Counted from the stretch's first letter, positions 8,871-18,480 are shown. The stretch: DNA of 64,000 bases from JBBDWJ01 sp963824095 (GCA_963824095.1 CAWGNS010000009.1:1-64000), one strand, 5' to 3'. Notes: generated by a model not told the origin, from the sequence alone. Numbers and translations are program-made.

Positions 8871-9161
8871 TCACACTACAATCAAAGGAGCATCGACATT
8901 CGTGTACGCTTTACCCAGAGCCGTAATCACCCGGTCCCCGCGCCCCTCGGCCGGACCCAGATCGACAAACAAAACCTGATCCTCAGTATGATGGATGATC
9001 CCCGCCAATTCCGCCCGCAGCCGCACCAAATCCGTCCGCGTCAACTGGCACTCAAACACCGAAAACTGCAAATGATCCCCCCAGTTCCGCATCGTCTTGA
9101 AAACCTGCCGCAGCCGCTTGGGGTCGGAGATGTCGTAGGAGACGATGTAGGAGTTACGCAT
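8871..9161 (-). CDS. cas2: Cas2, spacer-acquisition subunit
   Basis: The 96-residue product starts at ATG 9161 with MRNSYIVSYDISDPKRLRQV, the ferredoxin-like first strand of Cas2 with the conserved Asp (YDIS), followed by WGDHLQFSVFECQLTRTDLV and the C-terminal strand of the dimer interface. Cas2 dimers bridge two Cas1 dimers to form the integrase. The start lies 2 nt after the stop of csb2, so translation is probably coupled. I reject the longer frame reaching 9224 because it runs back into csb2. In many I-G loci cas2 follows cas4-cas1; here it precedes it. Confidence 0.95.
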   Translation of the reverse strand: MRNSYIVSYDISDPKRLRQVFKTMRNWGDHLQFSVFECQLTRTDLVRLRAELAGIIHHTEDQVLFVDLGPAEGRGDRVITALGKAYTNVDAPLIVV

Positions 9162-9163
9162 GG

Positions 9164-10777
9164 TCAAGCTTCTCGCGCGGGTAGGAAGAGCCCTAGACCG
9201 AAGTGAGACGAGTGGCCCAAACAAACTGGGCCTTGGATTCTCTGCGGAAAAGTCAGCCGGAATGTTCCCGAGAGACGCCGGCCTCCGTCATCGTCGCGCT
9301 TGCGCGTACGGAAGCGCTTGAATTCCAGCGGACGGCGGGGCGGCCCTGTCGCGAGGTTCGCCCACAGTTCCGGCAGCACCCGGAACGTTTCCTCACCGTC
9401 GATCAGGGGCTCGACCTTGATGTCCGCAGCCGCCCAGGCGAAGCCGCGTCGCTCAACGAACCGTGCAAGCTCCTCTTTCAAAACCTGCTCGACATAAAGC
9501 CGCCGATTCGCCAGCAACTCTGGCGCGTCGCGGCGCGCGCCATTCTTCTTCGGGTGGCGCGTGACGAGGAACGGGGTCGAGGGGACCCACGTCCTCGCCT
9601 CGGCCAGCGGCCCGGCGCTAAGCTGATCACAACGGCCGAGGGCGAGCAGCAGCAGATTCACCCCTGGTGCTTCCTTGGGCCGCCATAGGCGGCGAAGTTG
9701 GTCAAGTGCTCGTAGTTCGTCTGCGTCGAAGCCGGCCTCGGCGATGACTGTCAGATGATCGAGGCGACCATCACCATCCTCGTCTGTGGGCAAGTAGAAT
9801 GCGTGCGAGTGGCCCTCGCGAGGGTGTCCGTCGGCGCATTTACCAGAAAACACTTCTGACCTACCCTTGGTTCCGGTCCGCCTTTCGACGATCCGCCCGT
9901 AAATACCCATCAGATAAGCCCGGGCTTGCTCGGCGATGGGCAACGCCTCGGTGCTGAGAGGCAGGACTGCGGAGTCCAGCGCATAGCGCGCGATTTGCAT
10001 TGCCGGCCTGTCGATCTTGCGCCGAGTGGCTACAGTCTTCGGATGAAAGCAGTCTGCGGGTCGAACATAGGTCAACCACCGCGAACCTGGCGGGTCGGAC
10101 CACCTCTCGGTATGAAGCTGTCCGGTCTCGATAGCCAGATGCCAAGCCGGATCGTAGGGCGGCCGCAAGTTCTTTGCGCTCCTGCCCCTTCCGGTTATTG
10201 GTCGTACGTGCTCATCGGAGAATGCTGTGGCAGGATCGGCGCAAAGCACGCGCGTCATCTCTTCGCTCGATTCAACCGGCCTCTGGTCGACGAGCGGACG
10301 GCAATTCAGCGCATCGAGTTGGGGCGCTTCATCGACCAGCCGCGCCTCACACCACGACTCGGCGCGGCCAAGGTACCCGAGCCCATCGAGCAGAGACGAC
10401 AGCAGAGTGCGCTGGCTCGAACTGAGGGAAACTTCAGGCCAGCAGGCAATGACCTCACTCTGGCGCTCGACGCACACAAAAGCATCGAAAACCAGCGTTT
10501 GATCCTCCGGTCCCTTCTTGTACCAGCGCATGTAGTGGCGTGTGTGACCGAGCGTCGCCGAGGGCAGACCGAACTCAGGCGCAATGGACAACGCCTCAAG
10601 CACCGGACGAACCTGATCTTCCGGGAGATTGGGGCGCTTGGTTTTCCAGGCAGCGACGAGGGATCGCAGCAGCCGCCACGGTGAGGGCGGCCATTCGGGT
10701 GCGCCCTCATTGACGTGCCGCCCCCACGGAGTGGAGTGGAATCGTCCGGCCGGGAACCGCAGAGTTATAACGACCAC
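9164..10777 (-). CDS. csb2: Csb2 (GSU0054 family), Cas5-Cas6-like subunit of type I-G
   Basis: The 537-residue protein opens with VVITLRFPAGRFHSTPWGRH and VNEGAPEWPPSPWRLLRSLV, the signature start of Csb2. It ends with GHSSHFGLGLFLPA, a glycine-rich loop like that of Cas6-type RAMP proteins. In type I-G, Csb2 is regarded as a Cas5-Cas6 fusion: it caps the crRNA 5' handle and cuts pre-crRNA within the repeat hairpin. The strong 8-bp stem of this array's repeat is a suitable substrate. It lies 10 nt after csb1 and 2 nt before cas2. The family call is firm; the processing role is known from the family, not shown here. Confidence 0.93.
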   Translation of the reverse strand: MVVITLRFPAGRFHSTPWGRHVNEGAPEWPPSPWRLLRSLVAAWKTKRPNLPEDQVRPVLEALSIAPEFGLPSATLGHTRHYMRWYKKGPEDQTLVFDAFVCVERQSEVIACWPEVSLSSSQRTLLSSLLDGLGYLGRAESWCEARLVDEAPQLDALNCRPLVDQRPVESSEEMTRVLCADPATAFSDEHVRPITGRGRSAKNLRPPYDPAWHLAIETGQLHTERWSDPPGSRWLTYVRPADCFHPKTVATRRKIDRPAMQIARYALDSAVLPLSTEALPIAEQARAYLMGIYGRIVERRTGTKGRSEVFSGKCADGHPREGHSHAFYLPTDEDGDGRLDHLTVIAEAGFDADELRALDQLRRLWRPKEAPGVNLLLLALGRCDQLSAGPLAEARTWVPSTPFLVTRHPKKNGARRDAPELLANRRLYVEQVLKEELARFVERRGFAWAAADIKVEPLIDGEETFRVLPELWANLATGPPRRPLEFKRFRTRKRDDDGGRRLSGTFRLTFPQRIQGPVCLGHSSHFGLGLFLPAREA

Positions 10778-10787
10778 CTCAAGGCTC

Positions 10788-11786
10788 CTATTTGGTCCAC
10801 TGGATCTCCGTGACGGCCGGGTCGGCGAAAAGCTGCTTGCATGCGTCGATTTGGAGAAGGCGCGTACATTCCGCCAGCAGGCTCTCCTCCGACGGCATGG
10901 CCAGACCCTGAGGTCGCGTCACGCGTAGACCTTCCCCGGAGAGCTCTAGATCGCATGCTGTCCGCAGGCGGAGCCCGGCGGAGAGGAACCGCCGGATCTT
11001 AAACAGCGCTAAAGTGATCAGCAGTTTTTCGACTTCGGCGGGCAAGCCGTAGCTGCGCAACAAGGCCAAGTCGAGGTTGAAGTAGGCGACGATTCGCTCA
11101 GCAGTGAATTCAGTGCGGTGATAGGGAACATTGCCTTCTCCACCCTTCAAGTCCGGTTGAACAATGTTGTTCTTGACCCCACCACTCTCTGCAACTCCAA
11201 CGCCTGAAGCTTCGACGAAACCGGAAAGAGCACGTGTGACCCGCAGGCGACCGCCGATCTCTTCGAGAAAGCAGCCGTGAATCAAACTATTGGCGTCGTA
11301 GCGCAGCAATGCATCGCGGAACCTTTTCCAGTCCACCTGTCCGTCCTTCTGATAGCCGATTTCGGCACTGAACTCCTCGTTGAAGGTTAGATTCGTCGGT
11401 TTGGGTGTGCCGTTGTCCCGAATTATGCGGACAGACTTCTTCATGATGTACTCGGAGTTGATGCGGTGAGCATCTAGTAAGGAATTGCTCACCGAGCGTC
11501 CGCTGTCGTCGAGGATTCGTACGTAGGGCAGACCATCTAGCCCAGCGATCAGGTCCTGTCGGGCGGAATCCCAACAGGCCATCTCCATACGGTTGGCGAC
11601 CGACTGCGGAGACTCTACGAGGAGCATCTTCTTGCCATCCGGCGCGGTGTAAAGTGCCGGACCCAGGTCAGGGAAGCCGGTGGGCTGAAAACGGTGGCCC
11701 TGAAGTGGTTTAAGATCGGCTTCCAGCAACAGCCGTGAGGGTTGGCTCAGAGCATCGTACACATCATTGACACTTGTTTCGTTCAT
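10788..11786 (-). CDS. csb1: Csb1 (GSU0053 family), Cas7 backbone of type I-G
   Basis: A 332-residue protein beginning MNETSVNDVYDALSQPSRLL, with features of the Csb1/GSU0053 family: LEADLKPLQGHRFQPTGFPD, LGPALYTAPDGKKMLLVES and, in the middle, the NNIVQPDLKGGEGNVPYHR region. Csb1 is the Cas7-type RAMP subunit that polymerises along the crRNA spacer in the I-G effector. Its start overlaps the 3' end of csx17 by 23 nt and its stop is 10 nt before csb2, so it is part of one operon. No missing motif or frameshift is visible. Confidence 0.93.
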   Translation of the reverse strand: MNETSVNDVYDALSQPSRLLLEADLKPLQGHRFQPTGFPDLGPALYTAPDGKKMLLVESPQSVANRMEMACWDSARQDLIAGLDGLPYVRILDDSGRSVSNSLLDAHRINSEYIMKKSVRIIRDNGTPKPTNLTFNEEFSAEIGYQKDGQVDWKRFRDALLRYDANSLIHGCFLEEIGGRLRVTRALSGFVEASGVGVAESGGVKNNIVQPDLKGGEGNVPYHRTEFTAERIVAYFNLDLALLRSYGLPAEVEKLLITLALFKIRRFLSAGLRLRTACDLELSGEGLRVTRPQGLAMPSEESLLAECTRLLQIDACKQLFADPAVTEIQWTK

Positions 11787-13995
11787 GGCTGCGCGACTCC
11801 TTGGGTTTCGTAGGCTGGGTTTCGGTGGACACCCTCGTAACTAGATCCAGAAGAGTACCGATCTCGTCCGGTCTAAGAGGCAGTAGAAGGGCTGCCGCGA
11901 GCCGGAGGGGATCGAGTCCGACGCCGACCTCGCAGAGCATGTCGGCAGGATTCGCTTGGAGCAATGGAGAGAGCCCGTTCAAACGCATACGTCTAACGGC
12001 GATCCGGCAGGCTTCGGCAACCCGGCCGGCCCGCAACAGCGGCAGAAGGTTGGGTTCCGACACGATGCTCCCACTAGCCCACTGAGCATATTGCCAGTGA
12101 CCCGTCCTATCCCGCATTGGTGAACGGGGGAGGAACAGGGGTTTGAGCATCGCGTACGCGCGGGGTAAAGGAGCAGCCTGGGCTATGCTTTGGAAGGGGA
12201 GTTCAGTGCCACGTGAAGAATCCACGAACGAAAGGCCCCAAAGCAGCTCGTCGATTCGACGGTCATCTACGTAGTCAGAACCACCCAAAAACAGAGCAAC
12301 GACGTCGAGTCGAACACCTCGGCGGAAGTCGATTGGTGATTGATCGGATTGCTTACCTCCGCCGTCCAGGAGCCGCCTCTCTAGAACCGCCACCAGGTTG
12401 TCAGCCAAGTGGGCGCTCTTCCAGACGACGCTCCTTCCAGCTTCGCCCCAAACCCATCGCTTTCGGTCGAGCTTAACGGGCGCCAGGTTCGCTCGAATCG
12501 GAGGAAGGTTGTTTCCCGCGTCGTGAGTTCCCGCCAAGGCTAGAGCAATTTCAAACTCGGGCGACCCATCATTGGTAGCTCGGAGCCATTCCGCCGATAG
12601 CTTCGGGACCGGACGGCAGATCTGTTTGCCTCCACGTTGTCCACCGGTAACCGCCAGTTCGCGCTCAGCAAGCCCAAGGGCGATCAGGACCGTCTGAAGG
12701 TCAGCTCCGCGGCCATGACGGCAGTAGTCAAAAACTGCGGACTCGGTGCGCCGAAGAGCGGTTTTCAGACGTTGCGGGGTTTCGCGCGCCGAGCAAGATC
12801 GTCGAAAGTCATTGAGCCACAAATCGATTTGAAAGAGCAGATCCGCCGCCTCGCGCCGATCGGTGGGGACCTTGAAACGCTCCTGAGCTACCGCCAGAAA
12901 GGCCTTTCCACTGCGTTTGAGCAAGCCATAACGACAAAAGGACTCGATACCTCGGTCCATTCCGAGCCCAACGACAGCGCGCGAGAATTCGACAGCGTCC
13001 CGGGCGGGACGGCCGGCAAGGTCGGCTCGACCCTCTGAAAATAGAATGTCGATCTCAGAGGCGCTTGCGAATCGACTCCACAGAGGCAGCCAAAGTTCGC
13101 CACGAGCGGCCCCGGTTTCTTCCTCACTGGATACGGCATCTCCGACCGCTCTGGAACGCACCGTGAAAGGGAAAGCAGCGCGATCGGTCGAATTCACTCC
13201 CATGCGCCGAACCGCCGCTCCAGCGAGCACCAGTGACCCTTCCAGGCCTAACACAAAGTCCCAGGAGTTGTCGGTCGAACCTCCTTCCATGCCCTGCGTC
13301 GCGTTTGGTCCGCCCGACCGGCCGGGCGCAAACTGTCCAACCGCAGCCTTTCCAAGACCGCGCACAGGTTCACCGAAAAGGCTTGCCCGCAAGATCGGAC
13401 CAACTATCGAGTTCGGCTGGTCCTCATGGAGCTTCATGTCGACGATGCGCTGCATGAAGTTCTGAGTGAAATCAAGTCGACCGTCATTGCCGCCGGTGCC
13501 GAGCACGGGTGCAAACGACTGGCCCTCCGTCTGCAAAGCCATCGCCGCGTCCATCCACTGGACGAAGTCATCCGGCATCTCGCGACGATAGCGTCGAATC
13601 AGGTGCGCTTTGACGGTTTCACTGGGCTTCTCAGTGATCTTCTCCGACGCCAGAATCTCCCGTGCTCGGCCGATTGCACGGCGATAGCTATCCGTCCGCA
13701 CCGATTGGCTGCCTCGAATTGCTTCGACGGCCGAAGTGTTGTCCTTGCCAAAAAATCCGGAGCCACCCGCCCACGGTCCTAGGATGCATGTTGGAGCATA
13801 GCGGAGGATGAAAAAATCGAACAGATCGTCCTCGTTGAGCCGCGACTCCAGCACGAACTGCTCATTCCTCCAACAGCCTCTCGCGTCCGGGTCAGCCTGT
13901 TCACTCACCAAACGCAGGATGCCCAGTGCCTTGAGATAGCTCATCAAGGGTTCGGGAGTGCAGCCGGCCAGTTCGATAACGTGGGTTCCGCTCAT
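11764..13995 (-). CDS. csx17: Csx17 (Cas8-like large subunit) of type I-G
   Basis: The 743-residue protein starts MSGTHVIELAGCTPEPLMSY, followed by LKALGILRLVSEQADPDARG and FVLESRLNEDDLFDFFI, which is the characteristic N-terminus of Csx17 (Cas8u2). The conserved PTCILGPWAGGSGFF segment follows. Csx17 is the large subunit of the I-G Cascade-like complex and is expected to recognise the PAM. Its first codon overlaps the stop of cas3 (ATGA at 13992-13995), and its tail overlaps csb1 by 23 nt. The length is within the range of the family. Assignment rests on these motifs and on gene order. Confidence 0.93.
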   Translation of the reverse strand: MSGTHVIELAGCTPEPLMSYLKALGILRLVSEQADPDARGCWRNEQFVLESRLNEDDLFDFFILRYAPTCILGPWAGGSGFFGKDNTSAVEAIRGSQSVRTDSYRRAIGRAREILASEKITEKPSETVKAHLIRRYRREMPDDFVQWMDAAMALQTEGQSFAPVLGTGGNDGRLDFTQNFMQRIVDMKLHEDQPNSIVGPILRASLFGEPVRGLGKAAVGQFAPGRSGGPNATQGMEGGSTDNSWDFVLGLEGSLVLAGAAVRRMGVNSTDRAAFPFTVRSRAVGDAVSSEEETGAARGELWLPLWSRFASASEIDILFSEGRADLAGRPARDAVEFSRAVVGLGMDRGIESFCRYGLLKRSGKAFLAVAQERFKVPTDRREAADLLFQIDLWLNDFRRSCSARETPQRLKTALRRTESAVFDYCRHGRGADLQTVLIALGLAERELAVTGGQRGGKQICRPVPKLSAEWLRATNDGSPEFEIALALAGTHDAGNNLPPIRANLAPVKLDRKRWVWGEAGRSVVWKSAHLADNLVAVLERRLLDGGGKQSDQSPIDFRRGVRLDVVALFLGGSDYVDDRRIDELLWGLSFVDSSRGTELPFQSIAQAAPLPRAYAMLKPLFLPRSPMRDRTGHWQYAQWASGSIVSEPNLLPLLRAGRVAEACRIAVRRMRLNGLSPLLQANPADMLCEVGVGLDPLRLAAALLLPLRPDEIGTLLDLVTRVSTETQPTKPKESRSHERNKCQ

Positions 13996-16379
13996 CCTTC
14001 CGCATTCTCCGCCTTGGCAGCTTCCTTACGGCTAGCGCGCATGTCGACGGCTCGCAACAAAGCCTCAAGATAAGCAAGTTGAAACGGACCGTACGTTTTC
14101 CGTAGCCGCAGTACACGCTCGACCCAACTTGGACTGCCATCGGGTGCGCGTCCAAGCTGCATGCATTCGAGCGACAGCTCGACGGACGGAGCGACTACTC
14201 CGGCACCAAGGTTGACTTCACGCAGGCAATCCTTATGCCAGATCCCGCGCGCGTGCAGCCGGCCAGCCTCTCCAGGCGGCGGCTTCTCGTTCGGCAACGA
14301 GCGGATCGACAGACGTACCTTGCCGTGGTGTGCGGCAGCTAGGTACACGGCCAGGTCGGTCTTCCCAGCCTGGCTCATGGCTAGAGCGGAAGCCAACTCG
14401 TGCCGGAATCCCGTACGCTCGTAGTGGCTCCAAAACTCACGCGGCGCCTTCGCCACATCGTTTCTCTTTGTCCATGGAGCAGGTCGGAGTTCCGCATTGA
14501 CGGCTTTCTGAAACTGAGAGTGTGCCTTGCCTCGGTCGTGCCAGCGCGCTGCATCCAACAGAACTGCCCTAACGTCCTCATCAAGCGGAGTATCCGCGAG
14601 GATCACTTTGAGTTCCGCGACCACGTCGTCGGTATGCTCGGCGATCGACTGCCAACCTCCCGCCTCGAAATCACGTCCCTGTGCATCGAGCTCCTGGCCG
14701 GGGCCTTCGATAGGTTGAACCGCCACTTTGCTTTGAGGATTCCAACCCGTGGTCGAATCGTAACCGCCCACCTCCGCGCGTATCATGAAGGTCTGCCCAG
14801 GGTAAATCTCGGGCTCTTCCGGCCTTCGCCACTTCCGCTCCAGACCGTCCCAGCAGAAGACGTTGTCGCGGTTCTTCTTGAAGAATTCGCGAAAGCTCCC
14901 CACTGGCACGGCGCATAGCTCATTGTGATGAGCCGCCTTGCCGCTGCCTCGCTCCGTATCAGGCTTTTGTCCTTTGGGTACGTCGCGCCAAAAAACTTGA
15001 ACGTCTCGGTCCTCTCCGCTTCTAATGAACCGCGAAACGTCGATGTCGTTGCCCGCCAAATCCGGTGTCGTATCGAACAGGTCCACCAGATCTCGCTTGC
15101 GGATCACATGATCCCGCACGAGGCGCATCTGGGCGTTAACTCGGGCCAGCGAAGCCGGTCCCGCATCAATACACTGGCTCAGAACGGCCTCCGATTCGAC
15201 CAGATCGCTTAGCTCGTAGGGCCTTGCCACCCGCTCTCGGTCTTTTTCTTCATCTGGCACGCCGAACCACCAGACCTGAGTATCCTTCGCCGCATTGAAC
15301 TCGCCTTTCCGGTTACACCGTCCACAGCGCTGCACGAGCGATGCCCACGGCGCCACCTCCGTGAACAAGACTTTCGCCGAAACATCTACACCAGCCTCAA
15401 CCACTTGGGTCGTGACGGCGATTGTTCCTTCTTCGGGAGGATTGGCCAAAAGGCGATCGAGCCCGGCCTTCCGATCGGGTGGGCGAAACCGCGAGTGGAT
15501 CAATACGGGCTTCCCACCGTTTCTCTTCTCGATAGCGCTGGCAACGTCAACCGCGCGTTGGACCGTGTTGAACACCGCGAGGGTCAACCTACCGCGCTGA
15601 TGGCTCTCTAGAATGGCAGCGGCGCAGGCTGTAGTGTCGCCCATGACGGCCTCTGCCCTTTGGATCGGCTTGACGGCACCATTCCGGTCCAGGACCCTCT
15701 TGATTTGCTTGTCTTCGTCTCGAAGATCGAGCGGATCACCGAGCCATTCCTTCTGGAAGTCCACCGTTTCCAGCCACGCTTCGTCGAGCGTGGCGGACAT
15801 CCAGACGCAATGGTTCGACGAGAATACTCCCAAGCTGCGTCTGAACGATTCCATCTGAGCGCTTGTCCCAACCGCGACATCCATCAACTGCACTTCGTCA
15901 AAGACCCAAACGCAGTCATTATTGAGCAGGCCGAAATGGATCGGCCAGCGGTAGCGGCTCATACCGTAACCTCGGTTCAACGCGCGGCTCAAGAGCATAT
16001 CCTGTGTTCCGATCAGGATCGCGTCCTTTTCCGGATACAAATCCCAGTCGTCCGCGTCCTCGCCACCCATGAGGACGCAGACCTTCACTTGCTTCGTGAG
16101 TCCGAGGTTCTCAAGCCAGCCCTGAACCTCATCCCGGGTCTGCTCGACGAGAACACGCATGGGAAGGCAATAGACAAGCCGTCGCGGTGTTAGTTGCTTC
16201 ACCGACTGCTCGGAATGCTGCCGACGCCAGAGCCAACCGAGCACCGCCATGGCAGTCTTCCCCAAACCAGTTGGGACTTTAACCAAGCTTGGCAACGATG
16301 GGCCGGTCGCGAAACGAGCCTGAAACGGAAACGGTACCTGTCCGGCGGTCGCAGCATTGAAAAAGTGTTCAAACGACAT
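13992..16379 (-). CDS. cas3: Cas3 helicase-nuclease of type I-G, C-terminal HD domain
   Basis: I choose ATG 16379 (MSFEHFFNAATAGQVPFPFQ), the usual start of Cas3 in this subtype; the frame is open for a further 61 codons upstream. The 795-residue protein has an SF2 helicase with Walker A VKVPTGLGKTA near residue 35, the DEVQ box (VFDEVQLMD) near 158, MSATLDE and the C-terminal helicase part with VVEAGVDVSAKVLFTE and QRCGRCNRKGE. The HD nuclease is at the C-terminus: AEHTDDV, AARWHDRGKAH near 613, RHELASAL and AAAHHGKVR near 686. HD after helicase is the I-G order. Cas3 unwinds and degrades DNA bound by the effector. It heads the operon. Confidence 0.95.
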   Translation of the reverse strand: MSFEHFFNAATAGQVPFPFQARFATGPSLPSLVKVPTGLGKTAMAVLGWLWRRQHSEQSVKQLTPRRLVYCLPMRVLVEQTRDEVQGWLENLGLTKQVKVCVLMGGEDADDWDLYPEKDAILIGTQDMLLSRALNRGYGMSRYRWPIHFGLLNNDCVWVFDEVQLMDVAVGTSAQMESFRRSLGVFSSNHCVWMSATLDEAWLETVDFQKEWLGDPLDLRDEDKQIKRVLDRNGAVKPIQRAEAVMGDTTACAAAILESHQRGRLTLAVFNTVQRAVDVASAIEKRNGGKPVLIHSRFRPPDRKAGLDRLLANPPEEGTIAVTTQVVEAGVDVSAKVLFTEVAPWASLVQRCGRCNRKGEFNAAKDTQVWWFGVPDEEKDRERVARPYELSDLVESEAVLSQCIDAGPASLARVNAQMRLVRDHVIRKRDLVDLFDTTPDLAGNDIDVSRFIRSGEDRDVQVFWRDVPKGQKPDTERGSGKAAHHNELCAVPVGSFREFFKKNRDNVFCWDGLERKWRRPEEPEIYPGQTFMIRAEVGGYDSTTGWNPQSKVAVQPIEGPGQELDAQGRDFEAGGWQSIAEHTDDVVAELKVILADTPLDEDVRAVLLDAARWHDRGKAHSQFQKAVNAELRPAPWTKRNDVAKAPREFWSHYERTGFRHELASALAMSQAGKTDLAVYLAAAHHGKVRLSIRSLPNEKPPPGEAGRLHARGIWHKDCLREVNLGAGVVAPSVELSLECMQLGRAPDGSPSWVERVLRLRKTYGPFQLAYLEALLRAVDMRASRKEAAKAENAEG

Positions 16380-17222
16380 CACTTTGCATATTGTATGTTT
16401 TGTATTTTTGCCCTCTACAGCGTCTGGGTCCCCAACCTGCCCGGCTGCGTGGCGGTCGGCTGCTCGCTCGAACAACCGCAAGAACTCATCCGAGAGGCCA
16501 TCGAAATGCACATCGAAAGCCTCAAGCGCCACGGAGCCCGTGCCTGAACCCGCCACCCGCATCGAGTACGTCAGCGGCCCCGCTTGGAGAGAGCCCAGCT
16601 ACCTTCCGAGTGCAACTCCCGGAAGCCTCGTCGGGTTTAATGGATCACCAGCATTGGTGCGCCCAAGGATTGAGAGGGGGGCCAGCTGAACCGGCCCAGC
16701 ACCAATCGCTCGATCCCCTCCAATCCTGTTATTCAACGCGGCTCGTACGTCCCTCAGATCCGACTGGCGTTGGCGGCAGGTGGGGGCAATCAGTGCGGCC
16801 CTGGTTCAAGATGACGAATCGCCACACCCTTACTTCTGCCGAGTGGAATCGCTCAAATCATATTTCCGCAGCCGTTTGATAATATAGTCCACGGCCAGTC
16901 CATTCCTCGATCGAGCGTCAACATTATACGAAAACAAAGCCCGATTTGCTGGCGCAAGAGGCGGTGAGTGCCGTGGCGGGATACGGGCGTTCGCGGAACT
17001 CTGGCACGAATGAGTTGGAGCCGTCGGCGGTGCTGCACTCACGTTGGACACCAAGGGGCCATATTTCGTGGAATCCAAACCGCCACCAACCGCCGGAACA
17101 CGACGCAAGCACGTACGATCCTGCATTGTGGAGTAACGGTTCGAGTAGAGATCCAGGGCAAGCCACAGCTCGCACACCGCGGTTCGCCAGGGGGCCGCAA
17201 AACCGGGCTTTCCTGTCAATGA
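16380..17222. other. Upstream region of the cas operon, no clear gene
   Basis: Just upstream of cas3 (about 16385-16425) the DNA is AT-rich and contains TACAAT on the minus strand, a possible -10 element, but it is close to the start codon and no good -35 is seen. The cas3 frame stays open to 16562 and encodes an amphipathic stretch (GLSDEFLRLFERAADRHAA) that could be the tail of a lost gene. The rest, to the resolvase stop at 17223, shows no convincing coding sequence, hairpin or repeat. Confidence 0.4.
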
Positions 17223-17966
17223 TCACTGATGGGGCGAATCAGTACACTCCAAAAAACCGGTGCGGTGGGGTCCAGGTTGGCACCGGCGTTCCGAGCAAGG
17301 ACGTGGCTCAAGCAGTGTTCCAATCCTCGGCTGCGGACTTTTGGAGCGCTCCTGAAGCGCCCGCGTCACGGTGCCGAGACCGAGGTTCAGGCTCTCGGCA
17401 ATCTGCCTCAGGGAAAACCCCTGTCGCCGGAGCCTAACCACCTCCTCCCGATCGAAGATCTTTTTCGGACGGTGCGGCGGCAGATTCTTACCTGACCTAC
17501 TGTGCACAGTCTTGCCCACCTTTCCGGCCTCGTAGTCGCGGCGATACCGCGCCTGCCCAGCCTGACTCCGCTCCAGAATGAGAGAACGCTCGAACTCGGC
17601 TGTTGCCGCCAGGACATGCACCAATAGTCGGGAGGCAGGGTTCCGCTGGTCTGTGTCGAGCGCCTGGGTAACGGCGATGAACCGGACTCCGTAGCCGTCC
17701 AATGCCTGAATGCTGTTGAGGCACTCCACCAGCGATCGGCCAAAGCGATCCAGCTTCCACACCAGGACAGAGTCGAACTTTCGGAGCCGGGCGTCGGCCA
17801 TGAGACGGTCGAGTCCAGGACGGCGGGCCTTGGTCCCGGAGATCACATCTTGGTAGGGCTCGACTACCTCCCAACCCTGGCGGGCAGCGTAGTCCCGGAG
17901 TTCCTGGAGTTGCAACTCGGGGTTCTGGTCTGGCGTGGACACGCGGGTGTAGAGGGCAACCTTCAT
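17223..17966 (-). CDS. Serine recombinase (resolvase/invertase family)
   Basis: A 247-residue small serine recombinase. The catalytic domain starts MKVALYTRVSTPDQNPELQL with Arg8 and nucleophile Ser10; KLDRFGRSLVE gives the D-R-x-x-R motif at 73-77. The long E helix follows (LVHVLAATAEFERSLILERS), then the helix-turn-helix tail SGKNLPPHRPKKIFDREEVV and LRQIAESLNLGLGTVTRAL. Such enzymes resolve or invert DNA between specific short sites. The last 35 residues after QERSKSPQPRIG are rich in Arg, Cys and Pro and may be read-through into foreign DNA. A dead copy of the tail lies across the CRISPR-Cas locus at 3617-3806 in the same orientation. A tRNA-like 3' end lies about 180 bp beyond its start. 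Confidence 0.9.
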   Translation of the reverse strand: MKVALYTRVSTPDQNPELQLQELRDYAARQGWEVVEPYQDVISGTKARRPGLDRLMADARLRKFDSVLVWKLDRFGRSLVECLNSIQALDGYGVRFIAVTQALDTDQRNPASRLLVHVLAATAEFERSLILERSQAGQARYRRDYEAGKVGKTVHSRSGKNLPPHRPKKIFDREEVVRLRRQGFSLRQIAESLNLGLGTVTRALQERSKSPQPRIGTLLEPRPCSERRCQPGPHRTGFLECTDSPHQ

Positions 17967-18144
17967 GAGGCACCCCCTGCGGTCGAAAGAGCGTTGCGTT
18001 CCTCTGCTGAAAAGCGGGCCAAGCGGCAGTGTCGCCCAGGCTCGCTAATCCGTGTGCCAGAAATGTGCCACGGGCCAGCTTCTTTGGCCTTTTTGCCCTT
18101 TCTGCCCTGTCGTAGAATCAGTAACTTACGGTTGCTCAGAGGGC

Positions 18145-18175
18145 CTGAGGGGTTCGACTCCCTCCTCCAGCACCA
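18145..18175 (+). other. tRNA 3'-end fragment, possible attachment-site relic
   Basis: The sequence has a T-arm with GGTTCGACTCC, then an acceptor strand CTCCAGC, discriminator A and encoded CCA ending at 18175. The combination resembles the 3' end of a tRNA-Leu or similar long-arm tRNA, whose 5' strand would be GCTGGAG. That partner is not found in the preceding 150 bp and no anticodon arm is visible, so this is not a complete gene. Short tRNA 3' ends are commonly duplicated at one border of integrated elements. No matching copy was spotted on the left of the CRISPR-bearing block. Confidence 0.5.
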
Positions 18176-18259
18176 TCTAACTCATTTAGAAATAGTCACT
18201 TATGGCTATCTGCCGCTTAGGGCTCCGCCACTCTAGCAGGCCCTGGGCGCTGCGGCGCG

Positions 18260-18466
18260 TCATGCCGACCCCGACTTGCTTGCCGGCAGCGCGAAGCCCG
18301 CCGCGATGAGCCAAACAAATCCTGGAAATCGCGTTAACGGGATGAGAAGGAGAGCATTGGGAATAACCAAGCTCAGAGCGCTGAGTTCCCCTGTCCCCGC
18401 TAGCACCAGCCCCGACAAGATCAGCCATCTCGGAAGGAGCTTGCTGAACGCCGCCGTACCGGGCAC
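18260..18466 (-). pseudogene. C-terminal remnant of a DUF4386-like membrane protein
   Basis: Read leftward the frame gives SKLLPRWLILSGLVLAGTGE and LIPLTRFPGFVWLIAAGFAL, then PASKSG. The pattern, with two hydrophobic helices, LPRWL at the start and RFPGFVWLIAAGFALP at the end, is the tail of small multi-pass membrane proteins of the DUF4386 kind. The preceding helices are absent: the frame is cut close to where the reverse-transcriptase remnant begins at 18481. Family name is from memory of the motif and is tentative. Confidence 0.5.
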
Positions 18467-18480
18467 AACCCTCGCGGAGA

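Noticed and set aside
16380..16562. N-terminal extension of Cas3 by 61 residues
   Set aside because: Cas3 of this subtype starts at MSFEHFF; the extension crosses an AT-rich promoter-like stretch. It could still be a relic of another gene.
18145..18175. A complete tRNA gene
   Set aside because: Only the T-arm and acceptor 3' strand are present; the 5' partner GCTGGAG and an anticodon arm are missing upstream.
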